A DNA stretch of 64,000 nt, from positions 186,001 through 250,000 of the forward strand of contig NC_009369.1 of NCBI RefSeq assembly GCF_000092065.1, written 5' to 3'. This document shows, in pieces, positions 44,324 to 53,971 of the stretch. Under the pieces are notes generated by a model. That model was not told the DNA's origin. It was given only the letters and a program-made list of their open reading frames with translations, and searched no databases. The stretch's first letter is position 1. Each line of letters opens with the position of its first letter. Made by a program: the position numbers and the translations under genes. The DNA is from Ostreococcus lucimarinus CCE9901 (taxonomy: Eukaryota > Chlorophyta > Mamiellophyceae > Mamiellales > Bathycoccaceae).

Positions 44324-47300
44324 ATGACGCGCGAGGAGCGAGGATCGTCGGCGAAGAAGAAGCGTCGAACGTCAACGTCGAGCGCGAAGGGCGAGAGCGG
44401 GGCGACGCTCGACGGACAACGCGAGGCGCGCGCGCTCGGGCCGTGGTCGACGACGGCGCGCGCGCGAGAGGAACGCGCGCGCGCGCGCGCGCACGCGAGC
44501 GCGAGCGCGAGTGGGAAACGAACGAGGGAGGAGGAGGAAAAGGGATCGTTTCGTGGATTATTCGTGGATTGTCGGACGGTGGACGATGACGCGGCGTTCG
44601 AGGCGTGGGAACGGGAGATGCGGGCGGTGGGCGAGGCGCTGCGCGAGTGCCCGTGTACCGAGAAAGACTGGGAGAGCGTGGGGGCGATGGAGAGTGCGCA
44701 AGGCGAAGGCGAAAGTGATGCGTGGGAAAGCGAGAAGATTTGGCTTCATAAGATGTCACGCATCGCGTTCTACGACTCGCAACCGCTGAGCGAGACGAAC
44801 GCGTGGCCGTTCGCTTCGAGAACGAAGAAGGACGCTACAAAGTCGACGGTGGCGCTCTTCAAGGCGAGCGTCTCGGCTTTCATCGCAGCGAAAAATACGC
44901 AGCGACTTGCGGAAGTGGACTGGAAATTACAAGAAAATAAATTAATCAACAGTTGGAAAGAATTGCTTATGACCCACACGCCTCGTCCGGGAGGCTTGGC
45001 AGACGTGTCGTGCGAGTTCAACGTGCACGTCACAGCGCTCGAGCAAGAGTTGGCGAAGAGACAAAATGAAGGTGATAAATCGGATGAATTTGGACGGCGC
45101 ATCAAACACATCAAAATCATGATACAGGTGTTGCAAAGCATAAAGGCGAGCTTCCAGTACTGCGCCACGGCGCTTTATGACACCGTGTTCGCGCCTCTGA
45201 GAGCTTTTTCTTCGGCGTCCATTACGAGTGAAAATTTCGAATCCGGCGTGGAGTTCGTCTCATGGGCCAGTCGCTCGGTGATGATCGCATCCGAACTGTG
45301 CCAAACGAAAGATTCATATCACGTTCGAATGACGCGATACACCAAACACGAGTTTTTGAATTGGTCACGAAAACTTTTGGACTTCTTCTACCACCACCTA
45401 TCGTCCGTGAGAGGTTCGCACATTGTCGAAACACTCGGGTCAGGTAGTGATTGTGCAGAATTAATGCAGCTCATCAAGTGCTTACCCACCATGCGTCTGA
45501 CGCTACCGTGCAAAGGGACTAGCCGGCGTGCCACCTATCTTTCGGACACAAGATTTTCGGACAAATTTCAACGAAAGCTGACACGATTCGCTCTCACGGT
45601 GATCGGTGCTGCAAAGTCTCAACTTTCGCAGCACACACAAACGCACAAATTAGGCAAATTTCTGTTCCCGGAGTGGATCGAGCATCTCGTCGATACCATC
45701 GAGCACAATAAGAGTTACACAGTGAAAGAGCTAGCCCGGGAGATTCTTCTCTCGTTGGATATTGCCAACTTGCTCGCAACTCGTGTAGAAGTGCTCAGCG
45801 TAAAATCTCTCATAAAATTGTCTGACGATGAATTGTCTGTCGACGACGAATTGTCTGTCGACTACGATGACGACGTAAAAGAGCTCAAAGAGTTGTTATC
45901 ATGGCTTCGCTCAATATTAAGCGTGCATCCATCCAAGTTGAGGAACGTGGCTGACTTGGCGAAGGACTTGATTTCCGTCTTTGGATTCTGTCGCCTCCGA
46001 CGCGAAACACATGGTGACAAAGTTCAAAAAAGTGGGCATGATCATAGTTTAGAGTCGGACATATGCAGTATCTTTGCGTGCCTCGCCGTCAGTCGCGATC
46101 ACGACCTTGACGATGAAGAGAAGCTCAAATCTTGTCCGTGTGAGATGGTCAAGTTGAGATCTGAAGACGCGAGAAAAATGATTCAGCAATTGGTGATGCA
46201 TGAAGATCATCTCGACGATGTCGAGGCGGTGATTTTGAATATGCTAACGCTGGATCGAACGAGCATGTCAGCGAGCGATACAACCATCCCTTCCGCTTTG
46301 GCCGCGCTGACTATGTTGGTCCGAAAAAATTGTGTCCTCAGGGAGCGATTTTTCAAATCGGGCGACACCACCAACACGTTGTTGGAGATTCTTGAGTGCA
46401 AGAATGCGAACGTAGCGCGCATCACCAGCGCTTGCATTCTGTCATTCGAAGAGCATCATCGGCTCGTGACTAGTTTGTACAAACCGAACGTGATCACCGA
46501 TAAAAAAGGCGAGCAAGTGACTGAAATATCTGGTTGGGACGTTGACACGATTCGTCAGTCGCTCAGAGCCATCTCTGCGCTCGTCAAAGACTCTACCGTG
46601 TCTTCAATCGGTTTCGATAGCGCCATTTTGGAAGTCATCTGCACTGATAGGCGAATGCTTGTTCTTACGAACAAGATCAAGGCGACGATAGAAAAGAAGA
46701 TTAACAAGAGTATGGATTATCCCAACTCCCGGCTCTGCTTCCCAGAAGCTCTGCTTGAAGAATGGGTGTTCGATCTACTCTGCATGAGAAGCGATCTTCT
46801 CACTCAAATGGCCACTGCGGTCACAAACGGCGGCGGTGACCCGTGGAAAAACTTCAAGCCTAAACATGAAGAGTTCGCGAGTTTCATCAGTCGTGAGTTT
46901 GAAGTCGCGAACACCGACGCGACGATACCACCGGAGGCGCACGCAGAATGGTTTCAAGAGGTCGTGACATTGGTGACAACTGTGCAAGAAAAACTCAAGA
47001 AAGACGAGGAAATCTCCGACGTCTGCAGTATTTTGATGGATGGAGACACCGATGGTCCATCTTCCCGTGTTGGTATCGTAGTCCCCATCTTAACTCTGTT
47101 ACACAAATGTCGCATCTTGCAGGAGCACAATTTGATTTCCGAGCTAGAAGTCGAGGGCATCAGCGATATTGAAAAAGAAGCGTGTTACGTCATCGGCTTA
47201 TTAGCGAGTAAGCAAGGAATTCAAGATCGTATCGCAAGCTCTTTCCTTATCGAAGGCAAGAACGGAATCGAGCAATTAATTCCGCTCTTGCAACGATACC

Positions 47301-49258
47301 AACCCAGTGCGAAAAACGCCGCGAATGCCAGTGTTGCGAGACGCGCATCGGATGCAATCACAAACTTAGCACACGAGAACAGTCGCATTAAAACGATGGT
47401 TCGAAATGCGAATGGCATCCCTCCTCTGGTCAATCTATTGGAATCGCAAGAGAAAAAAGTCCAGAAGGCTGCCGCTAGTGCGCTCAGAACTCTGGCTTTC
47501 AAAAATGGTGAAAATAAAAACCAAATTGTCGAGTGTGGCGCACTTCCGAAGCTCATTTTCATGGCTCGTTCAGAGGACGTAATGATTCACAAAGAAGCAA
47601 TTGGTGTGATTGGAAACTTGGTTCACTCTTCGCCGCACATCAAACGACGCGCCCTCGACGAAGGAGCGCTGCAACCCGTGATTGAATTGCTCAAGTCTCA
47701 GTGTTCCGAAACGCAGCGTGAGGCGGCGTTATTGCTTGGTCAGTTTGCCGCGCGCCTTGAGCCTGCAGCGCCGGGTGATCCAGACTATCGGACAAAAATA
47801 GTCCAGCGTGGAGCTGTAGAGCCGTTGATTAAAATGCTCGGCGGTCAATTTGTCTATCGTGAACCTGGTCTTCGAGAGATGGCAGCCTTTGCCCTCGGTC
47901 GACTTGCGCAACACGGGGATAATCAAGTCGGAATCTGCCATTCGGATGGATTACGGCCGTTGTTGACGTTACTCGAATCAGAGATAGAAGATATCGCCGA
48001 AGGACTTCGTCATCATAGCGCTTCCGGGAAGTCTGATCACGAGATCGATCTAGACGCCAAGCGCTTTGCTGAAAATTTGCAGCACAACGCTGCGTTTGCA
48101 CTCTATGGCCTAGCCGCGCATCAAGACAACGTGCCAAAGATGCTCAAAGAGAACGCCTTCATGCGGTTGAAATTTTCTCATCTCATCGCCGAACAGAGCA
48201 AACAATGTGTGAATAAAACGTTAAAGCGGCTCGAGGACGGAGTCAGCCGCAGAGATGTCTTGACTTATCTCGGTTTCGTCATAAGCACTGGCAAGCCAGT
48301 CGAACGTCAAAGAGTAACGCTCGCTCTGGCTTGGCTAATCAGGAAAGAAAACCAAGACTATCTGAAAGACATGCGCGCGGTTTTCATAGACAAAGGTGGT
48401 CTTGACGTCCTTTCTGGCGCTTTACTTGATACGCCGGCGGAGCCCATAGACTTTTCTGGGCATACGAGTGGTCTCGCCGGTGGCAAACGCATTGTAAACG
48501 TGATAATGGAGGCTCTGAGAGAGATTAAGGACAAGCTGGTGTCACAGGTTGTGGTGGAATCTCACATGATGCCGCCACCCTCGACGCCAACGGCCGAGGA
48601 GCATATGCCAGCGAACTTCAATGACCCCGAGCTTTCAGACGTGACGTTTATTGCTCGGGATGATGAAGGTGAAAAGCGAGAGTTCAATGCGCATAGAATC
48701 GCTTTTACGCACGCCTCTGATGCGTTCTTATCAACGCTCGAAGCGGGTAAAGCTGATGTCGACGTTTATCCCGCCACATACAAGGTTGACCTCGAAGACG
48801 TTTGTTGGAACGTGCTTGAGGCGATGATGGATTTCATTTACACGGGCACTGTCGGACCGATGTCCAGCCTCCGAGACCAGGCGTTTCTCCAGCATAGATG
48901 CGAGGACGTACTCTCCGCCACGACACGCTTCGACCTTCCCGGGCTCAAGTATTTGACCGAAAAACTTTTCATCGATAACGTGAAAATGGATACTTTCACA
49001 TTCGCGAGAACGTGTGCATTGTATCGCGCCGCCGTGGAGCACGACGCCGTGGCGATCCAGGACCACGTGCTGGGCTATGTTCTCGACAACTACGACAAAC
49101 CTTGGATTGACGACGATGTCACGATGAATTGTCTCACTTCATACAAAGCGCGCGTGAAAGACATCGTCGAATGCTTCGGGAAAGGCTTGGTGAAATACCT
49201 TGACAAACTGTTGCGCCGAGAGCGCGTCGCCGTCGTCGCGGACGCGCAAGACGAATGA
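44324..49258 (+). CDS. large armadillo-repeat plus BTB protein (ARIA-like C-terminal architecture)
   Basis: 1644 aa in one exon. The first 75 residues are basic and probably nuclear (AKKKRRTSTSS). Residues about 80-950 are helical with no family I can name. Residues about 960-1340 contain armadillo repeats (NANGIPPLVNLLESQEKKVQ, VECGALPKLIFMARSEDVMI, VQRGAVEPLIKMLGG). Residues about 1425-1540 are a BTB domain (LSDVTFIARDDEGEKREFNA ... MMDFIYTGTVGP). ARM followed by BTB is the layout of plant ARIA/ABAP1-type proteins, which are CUL3 adaptors or transcription partners; those are much shorter. A small in-frame duplication (DDELSVDDELSVD) occurs near 45825. TGTAA at 49286-49290. Confidence 0.8.
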   Translation: MTREERGSSAKKKRRTSTSSAKGESGATLDGQREARALGPWSTTARAREERARARAHASASASGKRTREEEEKGSFRGLFVDCRTVDDDAAFEAWEREMRAVGEALRECPCTEKDWESVGAMESAQGEGESDAWESEKIWLHKMSRIAFYDSQPLSETNAWPFASRTKKDATKSTVALFKASVSAFIAAKNTQRLAEVDWKLQENKLINSWKELLMTHTPRPGGLADVSCEFNVHVTALEQELAKRQNEGDKSDEFGRRIKHIKIMIQVLQSIKASFQYCATALYDTVFAPLRAFSSASITSENFESGVEFVSWASRSVMIASELCQTKDSYHVRMTRYTKHEFLNWSRKLLDFFYHHLSSVRGSHIVETLGSGSDCAELMQLIKCLPTMRLTLPCKGTSRRATYLSDTRFSDKFQRKLTRFALTVIGAAKSQLSQHTQTHKLGKFLFPEWIEHLVDTIEHNKSYTVKELAREILLSLDIANLLATRVEVLSVKSLIKLSDDELSVDDELSVDYDDDVKELKELLSWLRSILSVHPSKLRNVADLAKDLISVFGFCRLRRETHGDKVQKSGHDHSLESDICSIFACLAVSRDHDLDDEEKLKSCPCEMVKLRSEDARKMIQQLVMHEDHLDDVEAVILNMLTLDRTSMSASDTTIPSALAALTMLVRKNCVLRERFFKSGDTTNTLLEILECKNANVARITSACILSFEEHHRLVTSLYKPNVITDKKGEQVTEISGWDVDTIRQSLRAISALVKDSTVSSIGFDSAILEVICTDRRMLVLTNKIKATIEKKINKSMDYPNSRLCFPEALLEEWVFDLLCMRSDLLTQMATAVTNGGGDPWKNFKPKHEEFASFISREFEVANTDATIPPEAHAEWFQEVVTLVTTVQEKLKKDEEISDVCSILMDGDTDGPSSRVGIVVPILTLLHKCRILQEHNLISELEVEGISDIEKEACYVIGLLASKQGIQDRIASSFLIEGKNGIEQLIPLLQRYQPSAKNAANASVARRASDAITNLAHENSRIKTMVRNANGIPPLVNLLESQEKKVQKAAASALRTLAFKNGENKNQIVECGALPKLIFMARSEDVMIHKEAIGVIGNLVHSSPHIKRRALDEGALQPVIELLKSQCSETQREAALLLGQFAARLEPAAPGDPDYRTKIVQRGAVEPLIKMLGGQFVYREPGLREMAAFALGRLAQHGDNQVGICHSDGLRPLLTLLESEIEDIAEGLRHHSASGKSDHEIDLDAKRFAENLQHNAAFALYGLAAHQDNVPKMLKENAFMRLKFSHLIAEQSKQCVNKTLKRLEDGVSRRDVLTYLGFVISTGKPVERQRVTLALAWLIRKENQDYLKDMRAVFIDKGGLDVLSGALLDTPAEPIDFSGHTSGLAGGKRIVNVIMEALREIKDKLVSQVVVESHMMPPPSTPTAEEHMPANFNDPELSDVTFIARDDEGEKREFNAHRIAFTHASDAFLSTLEAGKADVDVYPATYKVDLEDVCWNVLEAMMDFIYTGTVGPMSSLRDQAFLQHRCEDVLSATTRFDLPGLKYLTEKLFIDNVKMDTFTFARTCALYRAAVEHDAVAIQDHVLGYVLDNYDKPWIDDDVTMNCLTSYKARVKDIVECFGKGLVKYLDKLLRRERVAVVADAQDE

Positions 49259-49417
49259 TGACAGCATTTGCACGCATCCTAACATTGTAAAACACACACG
49301 AACGATTCATAGTAGTGAATCTAGAACAACGAATTGAAGCAAATACTGCGTCTGATTACACAATTGGACTAAAATAATCTGCCGTCACCGCGCTACCTAA
49401 GGTTCGTCTCGTCCCGC

Positions 49418-50141
49418 TTAAGAAATGATCAGCGCCTTCTTGAGCAAAGCACCCACGGTCTCCGACGGTTGCGCACCCTTGGCGATCCAATCCTTGATCG
49501 CCGGCGCATCCAAAGAGGATTGCTTGCGGATCGGATCGTACCACCCCAACTGTTGGATTGGCAAACCGTCGCGGCGCGCGCGCGAGTCGATGGCGATGAT
49601 GCGATAAAACGGTTCCTTCTTGCGACCCATGCGAGTGAATCGAATCTATATCGCGTCGTAATCGCGCAAACTCGTCAGTCTCCCGTTCACACTCCCGTTC
49701 ACTCCTCGTTCTCGACTCTCCTTCGCGTCTTTCGCGTTCGAAATCCCCATCCTCGCGTTCGTCTCCCCGAGGTCAAGCCCTGAGGAAATAGGGTTCCTCC
49801 CTCCCTCGCATCTCGCGCGACGTACCGCAACTCTGTTCTCCACGCGCAGCGCCGCGCGAGCGCCCGTGATGGTTCTCTTTTCAACCTATCGTCGCGCGCA
49901 TCCACCGTCCGTCGTCAGTCGTCGCGTTCGCGTCCTCGTCGTCCGCCGTCGCCGCGACCCCACCCATCGTCGACGGCGTCGCGCGATTCGGTCGTCCCGC
50001 GTCCCGCCGTCGCGCTTCGCGCGCCGCCGCGTCGTCGTCGTCGTCTCGACGATTCAATTTTACGCGACGCTCGCGCACCTTGCTCTGCACGCGCGCGCCG
50101 CCGACGAGGGCGGCGCTGAACGTGAACGTGCTCGCGCTCAT
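49418..50141 (-). CDS. plastid ribosomal protein bS16c, 3 exons
   Basis: 116 aa. Exons in coding order: 50079..50141 ([20 protein letters not shown]..., transit peptide), 49826..49885 (ends RVENRVA), 49418..49645 ([20 protein letters not shown]...). The second junction restores the bS16 start [17 protein letters not shown]. The domain continues [12 protein letters not shown] and [19 protein letters not shown]. Donors are GTGCGC and GTACGT. ACTGAC lies about 29 nt before both TAG acceptors. The Ser/Thr-rich, acid-free transit peptide favours the plastid, though the mitochondrion is possible. Exon 3 alone could be mistaken for a truncated 70-residue protein. Divergent from cytosolic eS21. Confidence 0.92.
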
Positions 50142-50390
50142 GACGGACGCGGTGTGCCGCGACGACGCGCGCGGGGGCGCTCGACGCGCGACGGGCTGTT
50201 GGTGGCGTGCGATCGCATCGCGCCCGATGCGCGTCCGTCATGGGATCTCTCGCGCGCGGAATACGCGATCCCGACGCCTGCGCTCAAAAAATGCGAAAAC
50301 GAGACGTCACACGGACCGCGAACCCTCGCGCTCGAGGTCGCGCGATCGCGCTCGACGCGGCCTCTTTCGTCGACGCGCGCGCGACTCACG
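50142..50390. promoter_or_regulatory. bidirectional promoter of bS16c and eS21
   Basis: 249 bp between the start codons of an organellar and a cytosolic ribosomal protein gene. GC-rich, with no TATA box. It may keep the two translation systems in step, an inference from position only. Confidence 0.5.
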
Positions 50391-50938
50391 ATGATCAACG
50401 CCGACGGTGAAAATGTGGACCTGTACATCCCGAGAAAGTGCTCGTGGACGAACCGCCTGATCACGGCGAAGGATAAGGCGTCGGTGCAGCTGAACGTCGG
50501 GCATCTCGACGCGAACGGGGTGTACGACGGACGGTACACGACGGTCGCGCTCGCGGGTTACGTGCGAAGCAAGGTGCGTGCGCGCGCTCGATGCGATGGG
50601 GAAGAAATGTTTGCGTCGCCCGGGCGCGGGCGGCGGCGATGGGGGTCGACGATGCGCGCGCGACGCGGCGATCGCGCGGTGGTCGAGCGAGGCTAGGGCT
50701 TTTGAGCGCGCGCGCGGGCGACGAGGCGGGGCGCAGGACGTCGAGTGGGGGCGACGAGGCGCGTTTGGGATGGTTAAGGCGCGAAGCGGAGAGATCGCGC
50801 GCGTGGTGCGCGTGATGCGTCGTGCGAACGCGTGTACTGACGAATCGACGCTCGTTTGTTTCCCGCGAATAGGGCGAATCCGACTCCGCCATCGACTTGC
50901 TCTGGCAAAAGAAGAAGGCGGCCATCAACCAAGCGTAA
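50391..50938 (+). CDS. RPS21: 40S ribosomal protein eS21, 2 exons
   Basis: 82 aa, the plant length. Exon 1 50391..50573 encodes [40 protein letters not shown] and a last Lys. Exon 2 50873..50938 encodes [17 protein letters not shown] and the stop, matching the plant tail (G.ADS..D.LWQKKK). Donor GTGCGT, ACTGAC at 50836, AG 32 nt later. The intron (299 nt) holds a CTAGGGCTTTTG element near 50693 and TTTCCCGC near the acceptor. Confidence 0.95.
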
Positions 50939-51333
50939 GCGTTCCTGAATGCGTGCTTCATTCGATGGTTAGCGGAGGGTGTGGCGACGATGATAGACGA
51001 GACCAGACCGGCGACGAGCTGGATATAGACTTTGCAAACCAATCACAGGTTTCTTACATTTGAGCGCGGAGACGGCTCCTCGCATCGCGACGAACGCGCC
51101 TCCTCGCGACGAACGCGCTTCGCTTCGCTCGTCGTCATCGTTGTTCGCATCACGCGTGCGTTATTTTTCTGTTCCCACGTCATTATTACAAGTTTTATTT
51201 GCCCCCATTCTCGTCCCGAGCCTCGTTTCGAGCGCGCGCGCCGCTCCGCGCGCGCTCGCGTCCGTCGTCGCCTCGACGTCGACGCACGGTCGTCGTCGTC
51301 GATCGAAGTCGTCGATGTCTGTCATCCCTCGAC
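50939..51333. other. convergent 3' regions, nothing coding seen
   Basis: 395 bp between the stops of eS21 (plus) and the orphan membrane protein (minus). Open frames here have no recognisable similarity and no supported start. Confidence 0.5.
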
Positions 51334-51771
51334 TCAGTCTCGCTTCAACATGTTCTTCAATCCCCCGGTCGTGCTCGTGCCCCAGAGCAACAGCGCGACG
51401 TTCACGGCGACTTGCAGCTTCCAGGTCTGCGCCACGAATTCCACCGTCTGCCGCCTCGCGTACGTGACGCGCGCGCAGTCGTAGAACATTTTCAGCGTGA
51501 AGGCGTGGAACGCGTTGCACTGCTTGGCGAACACGGCGTTGGACGTGCCCAAACGCTTGCCCAGGACGAGGATTAAAAATCCGAGTCCAGTCATGCGGGC
51601 GAAGAACCCGCTCTGCGTCGTCGCCGCGCCGACGGCGTTGAAGTAACGCAACGGCATGACGCCCGCGGTGGCGCTCCAGAATTTGTCCGGGTTGAGAAAC
51701 AGCGTCACGCCGAACAGCGTGAAGTAGTGCTGCATCGCGGTCGCGTACTGATCGACGTTACGGAAATTCAT
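51334..51771 (-). CDS. small multi-span membrane protein, family unknown
   Basis: 145 aa from ATG 51771 (MNFRNVDQYATAMQHYFTLF). Hydrophobic segments lie near residues 15-33, 40-60, 65-85 and 115-140. Conserved-looking features are NPDKFWSATAGVMPLRYF and a basic helix before the last span (DCARVTYARRQTVEFVAQ). I do not recognise the family. Clean start, no transit peptide, and a body unlike a random frame make it a credible gene. Confidence 0.6.
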   Translation of the reverse strand: MNFRNVDQYATAMQHYFTLFGVTLFLNPDKFWSATAGVMPLRYFNAVGAATTQSGFFARMTGLGFLILVLGKRLGTSNAVFAKQCNAFHAFTLKMFYDCARVTYARRQTVEFVAQTWKLQVAVNVALLLWGTSTTGGLKNMLKRD

Positions 51772-52078
51772 CGTTGTTGTTCGTGTCGGTTCCGAGAGCA
51801 AGGGTGCGACGGTGCGTTGTCGCGCGACGTGGAATGGCGACGCGGGAATCGAATCGAATCGCGACGTTTCGTTTTCGCGGATCGAGATTATAAACTTTTT
51901 TTGATGGGTGTTTCATGATGTATTATGCGCGTTTGTAATCACTTTTCGTGTAAAGCTCGCACGAGGGGAAAGACGACGACGTGGCGCCGAATGCCAGCTG
52001 GCACCGGGCCGCGGGTCGAAAGGTTCGTGTTTGAATCGTGTCTGAATGTTCCGACGCGTCCATCGCGTCGCCCGTTCG
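51772..52078. other. intergenic, nothing coding seen
   Basis: 307 bp between the orphan membrane protein start and the EXO1 stop, both on the minus strand. 51870-51950 is AT-rich. No motif stands out. Confidence 0.5.
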
Positions 52079-53665
52079 TCACGGCGAAGGGCGCGCTTTT
52101 TTCGCGCGACCAGGCGAGAACATGCTCGAGAGGAAATTCTTCCTTCGCGGCGGCGTCGTTCGGGCGAAGACGTCGGTTTTCGCCGCGTCTGCGTCGATGG
52201 GTTTCAACGCGACGTCGTCGTCATCGATTAAATCGATCGTCAGCACATCACGACTGTCGACGGCGTTTTCGACGGCATTTGAGATGGGGACGGCGTCGAC
52301 GTTGACGGCGGCCAACGCGTCGTCGTCCAATTCGTCATCTTCAAACGTCGGTGCTTCAAAGACTGGTTTTTTTTTGGGTGAAACAACTTTCGTCAAGAAG
52401 TTCATCATGAACGAACGCTGCGCCGAGGTACCTTGAGCTGCCTTGCCTCGCCTGTCGCCAATTTTCAGCGTCGTCTTCTTCGCCGCTCGCCGTGGCGATT
52501 CAATCTTAAATTTCTGGCGGGTGATAGGGTTTAATTCACCTTCCGCTATGCGCCTCGCTTCATCGTCATCGAATTTCGGCCCGAGAAAACTCAAATCGTT
52601 CGCGAACTCGCAATGCTCGGGAACCGGCGTGAGGTGTCGAAGCGCGCCGGCGTGGGGGTCCCACACCAACGCGTGCTTGAAAATCATTCGTGCCTTTCTC
52701 CACTCCACTTCGTACCCTTCCGCGATCAAATCCTTAATTTTTTCATTCGCCCTCAATTCGGCGAACACCGCGTCGACACATCGATGTTTGTTCAAAATAT
52801 TGTACATTTTTTTGATACCCAAGCCGCGAATGTTGTCCAAGAAATCGCACCCCGACAACACGCACAAGCTTAGAAATAATTCGTAGTCCCACCCAGTGAA
52901 ATCCAGCGGCGGCGGACCTTTGCTTTTCGGTTTATTCGCTCGCCCGATCGCGTTGTCGTCGACGTTTTCATCGCTCGGCGTTTCCGTAGTCGTCGTCGTC
53001 GTCGCGCGCGCGGCGCCTTCAAACAAACTCGCCAACCTCAGCTCCTTCGCATCGCCGGATTTTTCCAACTTAAACACTACGCGCGGACACCCGTACGCCA
53101 CGAGATCGGAATCTTCCGTGAACACTAAATCTACCCCCCCCCGTTCCTTCGCCGTGAGAGCGAGCGACGCAATCGTCGCGTCAGCCTCGTACGGCGCGAC
53201 GACGAACTCGAATTTCTCCCTCTTCAGCGCCACGATCAGCTCCCTCGCCATCTCCGGCGTCACATCGATCGCCCCCGAAAACGCCCGAAACGCTCCCTCC
53301 TTATCGCCCGCCGCGCGCGCCCGCTCTCCTCGCTCCAACAGCGCCGCCCGTCGCTCGCGTCTCGCGCGTTCCTCGCCTCGCTTCGCCGGCGCTCTGTCGC
53401 CGTCGAACACGATCACCGGTTCGATCCCGTGATGCCTCAGCATGTTCGCTCGGTGCACGGCGTATTTCACGTACGGCGCCGTCGCGCCCGGTCGTCGCTC
53501 CCACGCGCGATCGCCTCCGGGCGCGAGCGCGTCGACGCACCCGAACGCGCCCTTGTGCAGCCAGCTGTAGGCGTCCACCGCGCATCGCGTGCCGGGCGCG
53601 TATTCACCGACGTGCACGCGCTCGCAGTACGGCTCGAGGACGGCGGGCAGGCCCTTGATGCCCAT
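52079..53665 (-). CDS. EXO1: exonuclease 1 (Rad2/XPG family)
   Basis: 5'-3' exonuclease and flap nuclease of mismatch repair and end resection. 528 aa from MGIKGLPAVLEPYCERVHVG, the invariant family start. N-domain: CAVDAYSWLHKGAFGCVDAL, VIVFDGDRAPAKR. I-domain: APYEADATIASLAL, FTEDSDLVAYGCPRVVFKLE, LSGCDFLDNIRGLGIKK (helix-hairpin-helix). All metal-binding acids are present. The WLHKGAF motif separates EXO1 from FEN1 and XPG. A Thr/Asp-rich insert sits between the I-domain parts. The acidic C-terminal tail has a degenerate PIP-like AQRSFMMNFL. An in-frame extension to 53800 is Arg-rich and unlikely. Confidence 0.92.
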   Translation of the reverse strand: MGIKGLPAVLEPYCERVHVGEYAPGTRCAVDAYSWLHKGAFGCVDALAPGGDRAWERRPGATAPYVKYAVHRANMLRHHGIEPVIVFDGDRAPAKRGEERARRERRAALLERGERARAAGDKEGAFRAFSGAIDVTPEMARELIVALKREKFEFVVAPYEADATIASLALTAKERGGVDLVFTEDSDLVAYGCPRVVFKLEKSGDAKELRLASLFEGAARATTTTTTETPSDENVDDNAIGRANKPKSKGPPPLDFTGWDYELFLSLCVLSGCDFLDNIRGLGIKKMYNILNKHRCVDAVFAELRANEKIKDLIAEGYEVEWRKARMIFKHALVWDPHAGALRHLTPVPEHCEFANDLSFLGPKFDDDEARRIAEGELNPITRQKFKIESPRRAAKKTTLKIGDRRGKAAQGTSAQRSFMMNFLTKVVSPKKKPVFEAPTFEDDELDDDALAAVNVDAVPISNAVENAVDSRDVLTIDLIDDDDVALKPIDADAAKTDVFARTTPPRRKNFLSSMFSPGRAKKARPSP

Positions 53666-53971
53666 GCGGCGCGTTCGAACGCGCGCGTCGCGCGGTGCCG
53701 ACGACCGGCGTCGCGACAGCCGGGACGCGCGTTCGAACGCGCGACGCGCGAGAGATATTTCGCGTCGGACTGTTTGCGCGTACGTGCGGTCGGTCGCCAC
53801 GAATCCGTCTCACGTCGCGCAAAATATACACACGGACGCAAACGCGATTCCGCCGGCGGCGGCGCCGCGCGCCTCGCGACGACGCGCGACGGACGCGCGC
53901 GCGCGCGAACGCGGCGCGGATCGCTCGATACGCGAATTCCGCGACGTCGATAACGCGGCGAGGCGCGAAAC
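53666..53971. promoter_or_regulatory. bidirectional promoter of EXO1 and PPAN
   Basis: 306 bp between the two start codons. GC-rich, no TATA box. No coding sequence supported. Confidence 0.5.
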
